Assembly: GCA_036940085.1 (NCBI GenBank)
Contig: JALLBK010000501.1
Coordinates: 1-24,179, forward strand
Source: Discostella pseudostelligera
Lineage: Eukaryota > Bacillariophyta > Thalassiosirophyceae > Thalassiosirales > Thalassiosiraceae
DNA length: 24,179 nucleotides
Direction: 5' to 3'
Numbering within the stretch: position 1 is the first letter of the stretch; each line of letters starts with the position of its first letter. The notes under the pieces are model-generated. The model searched no databases, was not told where the DNA came from, and saw only the letters and a list, made by a program, of their open reading frames with translations. Position numbers and translations under genes: made by a program. Positions 1-9,145 of this stretch are shown here, in pieces.

Positions 1-723
1 GTCATGTATGGATTTTTAATATAGCGTAGCTTTATTTTAATTCATAGTAAGCCAGCCGTCGATCAACACACCCAATATGAATCGACAAAGGGGACCAGGA
101 CCATGATGACACCAAAGGACAAACAGAGGAGTGGCCATCACCATTGTTGCTCCTTCGTGATCATGAACACAGGGACCACCTGCGACCACGAGCACGAGCA
201 CGAGCACGAAGAGCTGCGGGTAGGAGTATCTACGAAGCAAAAGGTACACATCAAATTGTATGATAAACGCGTACGTGGTGTCACAAGGAGGAACAGGCGG
301 TCCGAACGGAGAAGAGAAGGAAAAGGGCAACCGTGTGTCATATCGAGAAAGGAACAAAGGAATTAGTATTCCAATTTGCACCCATTCTTGTCACCAGAAA
401 GATCGGTCCACTCAAATGCGGGACCACACGAAAATCCATTGTGCGCACCCTTCTTCGTGCTCTTTTTGTGTCTATCTGTGTGGCTGTTTCTGCCAACAAC
501 CAACAAACCAATGAATTCAATGAAAGCTGCGGACGGCGGCCTGCTCCTCGGCCAAGCAAATCTTCTTATGATCAATAGATTAGACATATTGTGGGAGCAT
601 GACCCTCTTCAATAGTTCTGAATACAATTGAAGGTGGCAGACGGCCGACATTGCAACTCCAACCAATAGAATAGATCCAACCATAAAGCAAGAATATCAG
701 TATCAAACCCAACATCAACCATC
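1..723. other. Left flank without a recognisable gene
   Basis: No open frame here resembles a known family. Several short overlapping frames exist on both strands, but they lack conserved motifs, and some would need non-ATG starts. The right end (roughly the last 100 bp) must hold the leader and promoter of the glycosyltransferase gene that starts at 724. I see no TTCCCGCC element of the kind found in other promoters of this window. A small hexanucleotide repeat is listed separately. The far left could be the untranslated end of a gene outside the window, which cannot be judged. Confidence 0.5.
187..209. repeat. CACGAG hexanucleotide microsatellite
   Basis: Almost four tandem copies of CACGAG are visible, the last one ending in an A. 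It lies in non-coding sequence about 0.5 kb upstream of the first gene. Confidence 0.85.
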
Positions 724-2901
724 ATGAACGCCCGTCCGGTATTGCTCCGACGCACCACCAGCATCAATGCACCTCCCAGTTCGGGGTCTGGCGCGTCCTC
801 GGCATCGGTCGGCGGCGGTGGCGCCGCGGGCAGTGAAGTCGTCGATCCCGAAGATGCCATCCCAATCGCCGACGAAGAACCAGGCGACCCGCTCATGTCC
901 ATGAGCAAACACAAAAAGAAGAACTCCGAACTACCCGCACCCGCGGAAGTATTTAACCGTGCTTCGGTCACTTCATCATTAGATTTAATCAATGACGACG
1001 AGGAGGGTGGTATTGGTGGAGACTCGTCCTACATGAATCCAGACGATGCTTCGGAATATTCAGACATTTTCTCCAACAACAGTTATGAGGTAGGTGGTGG
1101 AGGAGGGGTATGGTCGACCATGATGATGTCGTCGAATACTGGCTCCAGACCTTCTTGCCTATCCCCCTCCCGCATCGTTGCAGCCATGACAATCGTACTA
1201 ATGGTTGCGGGCTATCTGGTCATGAACCCACCCGCTGGCACTTCCTACACTACGACTACGAATAATCCACTTGGCAACACCAACAACTCAAATAATGCTG
1301 GTAGTGCCGCTTCTGATCTTGCATCCATCCCCCACAATCCAGACACACCCAACTCCAAAGAAATTACCATTGGTGAATTCCACGAAGAGAGTGTCGGCGC
1401 CCCCCTCGAACATCATGTCCATGAATACAACAAAATTCGTTTCTTTGATAGTCCTGACAAAATGAAACCAATGATATCCAAGGGCCCCGCACTATTCGAT
1501 ACCAACATTGGTGGATTGCATGTCTTTGAAAATGTCTGTTTGACCAATAATGCCGACGCCATTCGTAATCGATCCCATCCGGATACTACCTTGCGTGGAT
1601 TGATTTACTTTACGAATGAGAAGACGATGATGAATAATCCTCAACGATGTGTACCATGTTCGGTGAATTATGATACACCCTTTATTACTTGGGGGGAGGA
1701 GGAGAATTCGCAAGTGAATCATCAATGTGGTATGTCCGGTCTGCATGCCATGTATGCCTCGTCAGTCGATGATTGGTCCAAATGCATATTGCAAGAGGAG
1801 AATACCAAACTAATGGAAGAATTCGGACAGACACAAGAACCTACCGATGTGAGCACCGTCCACTTCTTCCAGGAGCCTACCTTTCTCCTTCAATTCAATG
1901 CATTGGATAAGGAACAATCCTTGTTCGATATGTTACTTTCCTACCTGCCTCACTGGGAGAAATTTATGATTGGAGATGATGCCGATGGAGATGATGTCGG
2001 TTTCCCCTTCAATAGTGTTATTAGTCATTCATTGAAGGGATGTCTTAGTCATTCACGGGATTGGTTCTGTGAGATATTGCATCAAATGTATGCCTTTGGC
2101 GAGGCCAAGGAGATTCCGTGGGAGAGTGATGAGAATACGTTGTACTGCTACAAGGAATTGTTTTATAATGAGGTGGGATATTATCAACGTAATTTAGATC
2201 AAGTGGCGGATGGTAGCGGTAGCGCATCGTCGCTGGTAACAAAGGAAATGTTTGGCAACTTCCGTGAAATGTTATTCCGTAAATTTGGTTTGCCAAGACG
2301 GCGGACGGCGGAATTACGAGCGGAGGAGGCGGAGTTTGAGAAGGCTCACGAGAGTGGAAGTGGAACGAAGACTACGAGTGGTGGTGACGGCGACGACGAG
2401 GGCGACAACTCCGCAGCCATTGGAAGCAACCCGAAGATTATCTTCTACGACAACAAGTTGAGTGAACACGCCGTATGGAGTGAGATGGAGTCGTTAATAT
2501 CCAATGTCCGTGAGTTGGAAAAGTACCAGAACGTCAAGTTTGTCACCGTGAATGAAGATTTCTCCGATCTTACCGTGGCACAGCAGGCGCGGAAGTTTAA
2601 TGAGGCCGACGCTGTCATCATGGCACATGGGCAGCAGATGGCCAATGCCATCTTTGCCATTGACGGGACGTACTTTGTTGAGGTGGGATGCAAGGTGGAA
2701 TCATTGATTGGAAATCCAAGCTTTATGGAATTGTTCGATGGAAAGTATAGGGCCGTCGAACGATGCAGCAATAAGAAGGGGGATACTACGAATAATATTT
2801 GTGTTGTCTGTAATGACGAGGAGAGCGATATCTTTACCATGAATCCTGCTGCATTTGAGAGATTGATTGATGATGTAGTGGCAAGTTTGGAAATATTATA
2901 G
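724..2901 (+). CDS. GT61/DUF563-like type II membrane glycosyltransferase
   Basis: A single-exon frame of 725 residues starts at ATG 724. A low-complexity, acidic, Ser/Gly-rich N-terminus (about 1-145) is followed by one hydrophobic segment (about 151-168, IVAAMTIVLMVAGYLVMN). The rest has no second membrane segment, which is the topology of a Golgi type II enzyme. The C-terminal part (about 590-720) matches the GT61/DUF563 pattern: a beta strand with FYDNKLSEH, a VKFVTVNEDFSDL segment, then NEADAVIMAHGQQMANAIF around His635 and a following FVEVG strand. GT61 members typically show the equivalent stretch as a G/AHGAGLxNxxF loop before a VxEL/I strand. A Gly/Asp-rich linker (about 540-580) separates a central domain from this fold. 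GT61 enzymes transfer xylose, arabinose, GlcNAc or related sugars in the secretory pathway. The sugar cannot be read from sequence. It converges with rimM, only 115 bp away. Confidence 0.72.
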   Translation: MNARPVLLRRTTSINAPPSSGSGASSASVGGGGAAGSEVVDPEDAIPIADEEPGDPLMSMSKHKKKNSELPAPAEVFNRASVTSSLDLINDDEEGGIGGDSSYMNPDDASEYSDIFSNNSYEVGGGGGVWSTMMMSSNTGSRPSCLSPSRIVAAMTIVLMVAGYLVMNPPAGTSYTTTTNNPLGNTNNSNNAGSAASDLASIPHNPDTPNSKEITIGEFHEESVGAPLEHHVHEYNKIRFFDSPDKMKPMISKGPALFDTNIGGLHVFENVCLTNNADAIRNRSHPDTTLRGLIYFTNEKTMMNNPQRCVPCSVNYDTPFITWGEEENSQVNHQCGMSGLHAMYASSVDDWSKCILQEENTKLMEEFGQTQEPTDVSTVHFFQEPTFLLQFNALDKEQSLFDMLLSYLPHWEKFMIGDDADGDDVGFPFNSVISHSLKGCLSHSRDWFCEILHQMYAFGEAKEIPWESDENTLYCYKELFYNEVGYYQRNLDQVADGSGSASSLVTKEMFGNFREMLFRKFGLPRRRTAELRAEEAEFEKAHESGSGTKTTSGGDGDDEGDNSAAIGSNPKIIFYDNKLSEHAVWSEMESLISNVRELEKYQNVKFVTVNEDFSDLTVAQQARKFNEADAVIMAHGQQMANAIFAIDGTYFVEVGCKVESLIGNPSFMELFDGKYRAVERCSNKKGDTTNNICVVCNDEESDIFTMNPAAFERLIDDVVASLEIL

Positions 2902-3016
2902 ATTGGGAAGTGGATGGATGGGGGGGCATCGGAGCAGACACTACCATCGGGTTGTACTGCTAACGGACGATGATAGACTCCGTAGAAACGTTGCATATTA
3001 GTATTGTGTTTTATTG

Positions 3017-4366
3017 CTAGGAGTCTTTCGCTGGTGGAAGTAGACCCTTAATTCGGACCTTTTCTTCTCGCCGGTATGACAAATCCAGAAGCCCCTTCGG
3101 TGGCACAATCGATATCATTCTCTTGTCCAAGCTCACACTGGAAACAATTTGAGGAACGAAGGGTATGCTGAGTGAAAGGAAAGTGAACGTATGAGTGAGT
3201 CGCGATCCAAATAGAGACGAAAAATATTATCGGCGACATGAAATCACTCGAGAACTCACAGTACCAAATCTCCTCCCTGACCACCGTGAGGACTAGGAAG
3301 AGCCACCTCCAACAAATCCTGGCCCAGACCAGGAATAGCGCACATTTCACTCCCCATGACCACTCCACGAATATTCCCCACAAATAATTCCTCAAATCCT
3401 TTCCCCGAATGCTCTTCCAGAGTTTCATCTAAAAATACATTCAACCCAACTAAATCACTAACGATATATTCATCCTCCTTCAGAAGATCATTGACCCGTT
3501 CCTCTTCTAATGCAAACAACACACATCCTCGCATCTTCAACGCTTCTTCACGATCATCCACATTCTCCAACCGTATCAAGTATATTGGATTGGATGTACC
3601 ATCATTGATTGCATCTGGTCGGAGTGGTCGACCTTCCATCAATTGAATTTCACGGGGGGAACGTCGATTGGGTAATTTGATATGTCGTGTTCCCGGTTGG
3701 CAGAGCCGATGATGGGAAAAGTCGGTGATGGAGGCTAGTTTCATGAGGCCATGCACTCCGTGGGCACCAACAATTGTTCCTTATTATTATGATGGGTGGA
3801 ATTGTTGATGAGAAGAGTTATGGTGCCAGTACAAGCACAGGAACTATCACGCACTTACCCAATTCAATGTACCCATATGTTGTCGGATCGTAGGGATCAA
3901 TTGTCTGTGTATCAGGGAAAGCTCTCTTATTCCTCTCCCTTTTCTCTTCCTTTATTGAGTTTTGTGCCTCGTCCATATCATTATCTGCTGATGATAGTAA
4001 CCGATCTATTGCTTCCAACGATGCCTCCTCTATCGATGCTGATTTCCTCCGCCGCCTTGATTTTGAGTCTTCGCGATGCAACTCCATCAGTTTGGTACGT
4101 GATTCTTTTATGATGGCATCGAATGGGTCTAGGATAAGATTGTCAGCCTTGGAGAAATTGGCATATTTATTCTTCTTCTTAACTCTGGGTGTGCTGTTAT
4201 TTGATGATGTAGGTGATGTAGATTGTGATGACGATGATGGCATTTCGGCATTTAATGGAGAGAATGGACGACGACGATGGTCGACTCCGACGGGCATGTT
4301 TCCAAAGGATGACACATAATGGACGGAAGCGATGGCGACCAAACCAGTATTTACAAGATGCTGCAT
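3017..4366 (-). CDS. rimM: RimM-type 16S rRNA maturation factor, probably plastid, three exons
   Basis: I assemble three exons on the minus strand: 4366-3859, 3779-3260 and 3167-3017 (stop at 3019-3017), with introns 3858-3780 (79 nt, GTAAGT...AG) and 3259-3168 (92 nt, GTGAGT...CAG). Together they keep frame and give 392 residues. The first junction restores the RimM N-terminal motif YGYIELG-TIVGAHGVHG. Exon 2 carries YLIRLENVDDREEAL and the PRC-barrel entry YIVSDLVGLNV. The second junction restores PGLGQDLLEV...LVL-IPFVPQIV, followed by VPPKGLLDL, the classic RimM C-terminal signature. RimM binds ribosomal protein S19 and helps 30S head assembly. A hydrophobic start (MQHLVNTGLVAIASVHYVSSF) and a basic, Ser-rich region up to about residue 160 suggest import into an organelle. 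A phenylalanine follows the possible signal cleavage site, which favours the plastid. Bacterial RimM is about 170-180 residues, so roughly 160-residue targeting and spacer sequence is added here. Confidence 0.9.
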
Positions 4367-4939
4367 TGGTGATGGAGATTAGAGCAGCGGCCGACGACGG
4401 AGGATTGGCGTGTGTAGCGACGGAAGTGGGGTAAACTTTGGCAACATCACCAATCACCATTGTTGATTGGAGTGGAGGGGAGAGTGGAGGAGTGTGCGTG
4501 GGGGCCGGTAGGTAGGTGGCGGTGGCCGGATTCAGAAGATGGACGGGGTCGGTGGACAGACTAAATCACCAGAAAGATACTCCTACTTAACAAATGAAAT
4601 TCAATTTTGAAATTAAAAAAGATACTTAGCAACACCGACCACCTTAGACCGTCGAAAATGGCGGGAAGAAGAGTGAACATTTGGTGACTGCATGAGATCA
4701 TACATCATCGCAACCGACTGTTCACTGTTCGAGAGACGATTGATGATCAACATTAAATGGTCTACCGAATGGTCCGTATTAAAATGTGAAGCAATGAGCA
4801 ATGTTCGTTTCTAGAAAAGCATCTTGATCTGTCTGTTGTGATGCAGTTACTGTCAAAAATGGTACCATACCATATGAATATCCCATCCATCAGCATCAGT
4901 TCGACTGAATCATTGTTGTGTACAGCATCTGATCTCTAC
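4367..4939. promoter_or_regulatory. rimM upstream region with one TTCCCGCC element
   Basis: This 573-bp gap separates the rimM start from the 3' end of the ThiE-like gene. The sequence CTTCTTCCCGCCATTTTC reads on the minus strand at about 4673-4656, 290 bp upstream of the rimM ATG and in the same orientation as the gene. Its core TTCCCGCC is shared with four other promoters in this window. An A-rich tract lies at 4600-4620. No convincing coding frame, tRNA or repeat is seen. Confidence 0.5.
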
Positions 4940-5872
4940 CTACCCACCTCTGGAGCTCCCCAAATTGTCTTCCATCGCTGCTTTCATTTGCAATACTACC
5001 TCTCCTGGATCAGACGCTTGCATCACTGTGCGTATTACAGCGACACCATCGGCTCCATAAGTTACAACTGGCTCATGGCAGTTCTGTTCATCGATTCCCC
5101 CAATAGCAAATATTATAGGAGGTATTGTAGGTTTTTTCATCAAATAAGAATCCTTTGCTCGATCAGACATGTCGTTGTATATCCAATACAGTTCCTGCTT
5201 CACTCGACCAGGAAAGCTCGGACCTTCCAACTGTTCTACGGACTGTTTCTCAGGATGGCTTCGGGTTAGATAGCAAGTCCCAACGAATAGATAATCGGGC
5301 CCAAGATTGTAGGATTCCATTGCTGATTGTAAAGTATGACATGATGTACCAATAACAATATTTTCGTTGTATTTGTACAATTCACTTCGAATGGTTGGTA
5401 TCATATGTGCGTTATGCTCCTTCACATGAACTCCGTCTAAGAAAATATTGTCGGATAAGGCTTTGATTACAATATCCACATCGTTGTTGACGACCAAGAG
5501 GAAATGGAATTGCATTCTCAATTCCGCTAGCCTTTTAAGTAGAACCCATTTGTGACCGTCGCTCGATGAATCGTCGACACGTAGCACTATGAGGTTCACA
5601 CCTCCACACATCACAGCCGGTTCAATTGATTGCATTGTTTCTTCTACCCTTATCATAGACGTGCATGCATCTGGTTCCGTAAGCACAGCAATATACGGTG
5701 GCGCTCCCCACCTCGACATCGATGGTTCACTCTCCTGTTGCTGTTGACGCATTGGAGTGTTTATCATGTCCGCGACGCGGCGAGGTATCGACGGCGTGGA
5801 GAAACCGACCGCAGCTGGATACCATGATATGAGTGTAACAGATATGATGGTGACTAGGAACCACCGATTCAT
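4940..5872 (-). CDS. ThiE/TenI-like (thiamine-phosphate synthase superfamily) protein with degenerate active site
   Basis: I choose ATG 5872, giving 310 residues, because it places a hydrophobic signal directly at the N-terminus (MNRWFLVTIISVTLISWYPA) followed by AVGFSTPSIPRR, a phenylalanine junction typical of diatom plastid preproteins. An in-frame ATG at 5923 is the alternative. The mature part follows the TIM-barrel pattern of ThiE/TenI: YIAVLTEPDA, a gGVxxxxLR strand (CGGVNLIVLRVDD), a VNNDVDI strand, LDGVHVKEH, IVIGTSCHTLQSA, GPDYLFVGTCYLT, and the phosphate-binding end IFAIGGIDEQN...YGADGVAVIRTVM. Known catalytic positions are altered: the LRxK lysine is replaced by acidic residues, the QxD aspartate is missing after GVH, and the TxTK loop reads TRSHPEK. 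ThiE joins thiazole phosphate and HMP-pyrophosphate, and TenI aromatises the thiazole. Whether this paralogue does either is open. Confidence 0.68.
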   Translation of the reverse strand: MNRWFLVTIISVTLISWYPAAVGFSTPSIPRRVADMINTPMRQQQQESEPSMSRWGAPPYIAVLTEPDACTSMIRVEETMQSIEPAVMCGGVNLIVLRVDDSSSDGHKWVLLKRLAELRMQFHFLLVVNNDVDIVIKALSDNIFLDGVHVKEHNAHMIPTIRSELYKYNENIVIGTSCHTLQSAMESYNLGPDYLFVGTCYLTRSHPEKQSVEQLEGPSFPGRVKQELYWIYNDMSDRAKDSYLMKKPTIPPIIFAIGGIDEQNCHEPVVTYGADGVAVIRTVMQASDPGEVVLQMKAAMEDNLGSSRGG

Positions 5873-5943
5873 CAATGATACGAACTGTATGTTCGATCGC
5901 GAACGATCATGGTATGATATCATGGGGATCGATGTATTGACGG

Positions 5944-5963
5944 TCACGGTGTCATGGTGTCAT
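5944..5963 (-). other. Two minimal upstream ORFs in the ThiE-like leader
   Basis: On the minus strand ATG ACA CCA TGA (5963-5952) and ATG ACA CCG TGA (5955-5944) overlap in different frames, just upstream of the ThiE-like start codons. They arise from the local GGTGTCAT repeat. Their presence in the mRNA depends on an unknown transcription start. Confidence 0.4.
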
Positions 5964-6148
5964 GGTGACGGTGTGACGGTGTCGGTGTGTGGTGATGGTG
6001 ATTTGTGAGCTCCGTGAGCCGAGAGCTGACGAGAGCAGCTTTCCCTTTCCCGCCAAATCTTTCCTGCCGCACGGCGCGACTTTCCCGCCATATCTGTTGC
6101 TGATGAACGCAACAAGCAACGAAAGTCAAGCGAGCCCACAACAACACC

Positions 6149-6172
6149 ATGAATAAATATCAATACGGGTGA
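6149..6172 (+). other. Seven-codon upstream ORF before the MYB gene
   Basis: An ATG in good context (CACCATGA) opens MNKYQYG and stops with TGA, 17 nt before the chosen ATG of the MYB protein. It is in a frame other than the main one. If transcribed it would be met first by scanning ribosomes. Confidence 0.4.
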
Positions 6173-6189
6173 CACTTCAACCAAATAAC

Positions 6190-6699
6190 ATGAACGTGGG
6201 CAACGAGGCAGCAGACAAGGTGACGGCGACGCAGCCCGACATTCCCCCAGGAGATAAGTCCTCGGAGAATAACGACCCCCCCACCCATCAAAATTCTGGA
6301 GATAGCAGTGCCATGAATGCTCTAGCTGCGGCGGCAGAAGCTCGATCATCGCCGTCATCGTCAACATTGGCGGCTGTTGCCCCAACCGATCCCACCGACA
6401 ATACGACTTCCGCACCGACGGCAACTACTGAGACAGCGGCGGCGGCAACGGCTACGACCATCCCACAACCACCCCAAGAGCTTGATGTGTCTTCACCTTC
6501 CCCGCCGGGGGGCAAGTTAGTCGAATCAGGACAAGAAAACACTGGTCGATGGTCAAGTGAGGAACACGAGAAATTCCTCGCAGGATTACAGCTCTATGGG
6601 AGAGAATGGAGGAAGGTGGCTGCGTTGGTAAAGACGCGGACGGTGATGCAGACACGAACTCATGCGCAAAAGTATTTTCTGAAAATGGTTAAGGAATAG
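6190..6699 (+). CDS. SHAQKYF-type single-MYB transcription factor
   Basis: ATG 6190 gives 169 residues. Residues 1-115 are low complexity, rich in Ala, Ser, Thr and Pro. A single MYB/SANT repeat occupies about 117-165: GRWSSEEHEKFLAGLQLYG, WRKVAALVKTRTVMQTRTH and AQKYF, with Trp121 and Trp140 as the first two helix tryptophans. The signature reads THAQKYF, a permitted variant of SHAQKYF. This plant and heterokont class binds DNA through one repeat, often at GATA- or evening-element-like sites, and acts in the nucleus. The protein ends only six residues after AQKYF, so the DNA-binding domain is at the very C-terminus. A further exon cannot be excluded, but I see no clear donor. It shares a promoter with the ThiE-like gene and converges with the sorting nexin (239 bp between stops). 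Confidence 0.82.
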   Translation: MNVGNEAADKVTATQPDIPPGDKSSENNDPPTHQNSGDSSAMNALAAAAEARSSPSSSTLAAVAPTDPTDNTTSAPTATTETAAAATATTIPQPPQELDVSSPSPPGGKLVESGQENTGRWSSEEHEKFLAGLQLYGREWRKVAALVKTRTVMQTRTHAQKYFLKMVKE

Positions 6700-6938
6700 G
6701 GGTGCGTTTGTGTCCTTGGATTTGTTCCACCGTTCATATCTTACCATTATCATCGATGTTAATTAAATTATTTGCTGGTGTAAGTAGATGCAGCAAGAGT
6801 AAAATGCAACTCATAGGCATTTAGTGTTTGCTTGGAATACCGAGCACAACAAAGAACATGAATACTATCAATTGTCAATCATCACTACTTCCATACCTAA
6901 TAATTTCACAGTTTACAATCACTCGCTAATCCGGATTT

Positions 6939-8723
6939 TCATTCCCCTGGAAGTGGATCACGATATCGTACTACTCCATTTAATATTAAAGACTCCTTCG
7001 CATTTGTATCGACTCCGTTTGCTGTAGGTTCAAGTGGTGGTGGATACTTCGGCATGGGCATATGTTCAACCTGCGCCGTAACAGACTTCGTGGCCTCCTC
7101 TCCACCCACCTCACCGGAAGGTGACTTTCCCTCGCGCAAAGCTGCAGCTGCCTGAACAAAAGATTTCCCGTTGAATTCGGATGCATTCAATTCCTCGACA
7201 TGCGGCAATAATACTCCCCAGATCATATTCATCCTATCAGTATGATCCTTCTCCGCTCTGGCAAATTCTGACATTGTTGCATACATCGCCACTGCATTCT
7301 CCCTCCTGAACCGATCCACCTCACGTAATACACGTGCAGACACTTCGTCATAATTTGCTTTAGCCACAAGCACCTCCGACTCTGCACGGCTAAGGGATGC
7401 TTCGACGCCAAACGCCTTCTGATCTTGCATGATACGATACTTGTGCAAGCTCGCCTTCTTGGTGTCGACTGAATTGATGCACGTGCTGTAGGTGATTCGA
7501 CGGTTGTTCCTCTTTGATAATGCCACTTTCGCTGCATGCACCATTTTGAGATGATCACGAAGTGGTTCTAGAAAGCAGCTCAACTTTCGATCATGATAAT
7601 CCGCGGATATAGTGGAAATCTCATCGGCAGTTTTCCCAATCAAACGATATGTCTGTCCGATACAACTCGAGCCAAAATCATCTCCCACTCCGGATGCATT
7701 CACATCATCTTCAATGTAGGCCAGTGCATCACAGGCCAATCCAAATTCCAACAGACATGCCGAGACATCGTGATCTCGTTTCACCATGGCCGATGCCTGA
7801 ATCTCCATTCGCTTCAACCCCACCTGTAATGCAGATAGGTAGTGTTCCACTTGCTCGAAAATAACATCATCGGGAGAACGCACCATTGACCCTTGCATTG
7901 TAGTTTTCTTGTCCTTGATCCATTTTTTGATCCCAGCCTTCTTCGTCGATACTTTATCCACCAGCGAATGATCTTGATGGTCTTTATTGTTGAGATTCCC
8001 ACCACCGTTATTACTCGCATCAATCATTTCATTCATATTGTACTCATCTGATAAAGTTTGGGTAATGGCGACATCGACATTTCCATTGTTACCAGCGCCG
8101 CCGCCACGAGCAGTAGATCCAAAGCTTCCCCAATCCTTTTGCGCTTTCTTGAACTCCGCATCTCCCCCTCCCAAAAAGATGAGGAGACACTCTGTATCTT
8201 TCAATTCAGGATTGCATACCACACGCCTCAGAAATATTTCTAGATGAAATCGTCGTTCTTCGATGAATGGTTCTGTGAAGCGAGACACCTGTTGCTTTTC
8301 TGGAAGGGGAGGTACGATGGCACCGGGACGTTCTTTGTGCAGGTGATCAAACAGCCACGAGAAGTCGGAGTATCGCCGGTTGACCGATGTGGCATATGGA
8401 AAGAGTGACACCCTATTGCTCCCACTAGTATTGGTGTGTGCAGATGTAGGAGCACCGTCATTCGCCGAGGGAGGTGGTGGATCGTAAGCTACACGATACA
8501 TGATGTATTTGCCTTTGATGCCTTCGGTATATTGAGTCGGATCAGAGACGGTAATGTAGGCAACAGAATCATCACTCTGCACGTGTAGACGAGGGTGCAA
8601 TAGTGGCTTCGAAGGTGTAGCTGTAGCAGCGTTGGTTCTGGATGGTGAGCCTTCGTTCTCGCTGGACGGGCGTTCGATGACAATGTTCGCATCATGTTCG
8701 TTAGCACTGTCGACTGCCTTCAT
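6939..8723 (-). CDS. PX-BAR sorting nexin (Vps5/SNX1-2-like)
   Basis: ATG 8723 opens one exon of 594 residues. The PX domain spans about 52-190 with the hallmark NRRYSDFSWLFDHL (Arg116/117, Tyr118), the polyproline loop PPLPEKQ (about 138-144) and the second basic helix EERRFHLEIFLRRV. These positions bind phosphatidylinositol 3-phosphate on endosomes. A Pro/Ser/Thr/Asn insert (about 84-103) interrupts the PX fold, and a Gly/Asn linker follows at about 205-250. Residues about 285-512 form a long helical, charged region consistent with a BAR domain (HYLSALQVGLKRM, YRLIGKTADEIS, FARAEKDHTDRM). This domain order matches Vps5/SNX1/SNX2, the membrane-bending half of retromer. Assignment to a particular SNX subgroup is inference. 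Confidence 0.85.
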   Translation of the reverse strand: MKAVDSANEHDANIVIERPSSENEGSPSRTNAATATPSKPLLHPRLHVQSDDSVAYITVSDPTQYTEGIKGKYIMYRVAYDPPPPSANDGAPTSAHTNTSGSNRVSLFPYATSVNRRYSDFSWLFDHLHKERPGAIVPPLPEKQQVSRFTEPFIEERRFHLEIFLRRVVCNPELKDTECLLIFLGGGDAEFKKAQKDWGSFGSTARGGGAGNNGNVDVAITQTLSDEYNMNEMIDASNNGGGNLNNKDHQDHSLVDKVSTKKAGIKKWIKDKKTTMQGSMVRSPDDVIFEQVEHYLSALQVGLKRMEIQASAMVKRDHDVSACLLEFGLACDALAYIEDDVNASGVGDDFGSSCIGQTYRLIGKTADEISTISADYHDRKLSCFLEPLRDHLKMVHAAKVALSKRNNRRITYSTCINSVDTKKASLHKYRIMQDQKAFGVEASLSRAESEVLVAKANYDEVSARVLREVDRFRRENAVAMYATMSEFARAEKDHTDRMNMIWGVLLPHVEELNASEFNGKSFVQAAAALREGKSPSGEVGGEEATKSVTAQVEHMPMPKYPPPLEPTANGVDTNAKESLILNGVVRYRDPLPGE

Positions 8724-9145
8724 GGTTGAAACTTTGACTCGTTATTCAACAATCGAAATCGAAATCAATAGTACGTAGCCTTAAGATGATGAACGTCTGG
8801 TTGGTACTGCTCCTACTCCTGGGCGGTGATCGACATCAATTACACGATGGTCGATTGGGGCTTCTGTCTTCTGTCAGAGATTTCTTTTGGGGGTGTGGGG
8901 GTGCGGTGGAGAATGCGAGCGGCAGTTTCCCGCCATAAAATCAGCCTCCGCGCCAAAAATGTCTCTTCCCGCCACGAAATTATCTTCCCGCCAGAAATTG
9001 TCTTCCCGCCGAATTCCTTCGTCGTGCGTCATCTTCCTCGTCACACTCTCCATCGCCATCGCCGCCGCTGCCACTGCAAACAGATGATAGTGATAGTCAT
9101 AGCAGTATCAGGCAGTAGGTAGTAACTCAATTCAATACAGCCGCC
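8724..9145. promoter_or_regulatory. Divergent SNX/YebC promoter with a cluster of CCCGCC elements
   Basis: Four copies of TTCCCGCC sit in 85 bp, all facing the YebC gene: TTTCCCGCC at 8926-8934 and TCTTCCCGCC at 8964-8973, 8983-8992 and 9001-9010. The last three are spaced 19 and 18 bp and share flanks ending in GAAATT, so they form a near-tandem array. Between copies one and two, TCCGCGCCAAAA (about 8947-8958) reads on the other strand as TTTTGGCGCGGA, another form of the E2F consensus. The cluster lies 135-220 bp upstream of the YebC start. Confidence 0.6.

Larger units (their letters stand above)
5873..6189. promoter_or_regulatory. Divergent promoter of the ThiE-like and MYB genes with two E2F-like sites
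   Basis: TTTCCCGCC occurs at 6046-6054, followed by AAA to give TTTCCCGCCAAA, a textbook E2F/DP site, and again at 6081-6089 as TTTCCCGCCATAT. Both point toward the MYB gene. On the ThiE-like side, 5941-6000 is a G/T-rich imperfect repeat of GGTGTCATGGTG-like units that lies in that gene's leader. E2F binding is inferred from the match only. Confidence 0.5.

Noticed and set aside
37..381. Minus-strand frame of 114 codons in the left flank
   Set aside because: No conserved motif, several equally long overlapping frames on both strands, and His/Leu/Phe-biased composition typical of chance translation.
4613..4801. Minus-strand frame of 62 codons between rimM and the ThiE-like gene
   Set aside because: No ThiE-like or other motif, and it overlaps the promoter element at 4660. 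It is not needed to complete either neighbour.
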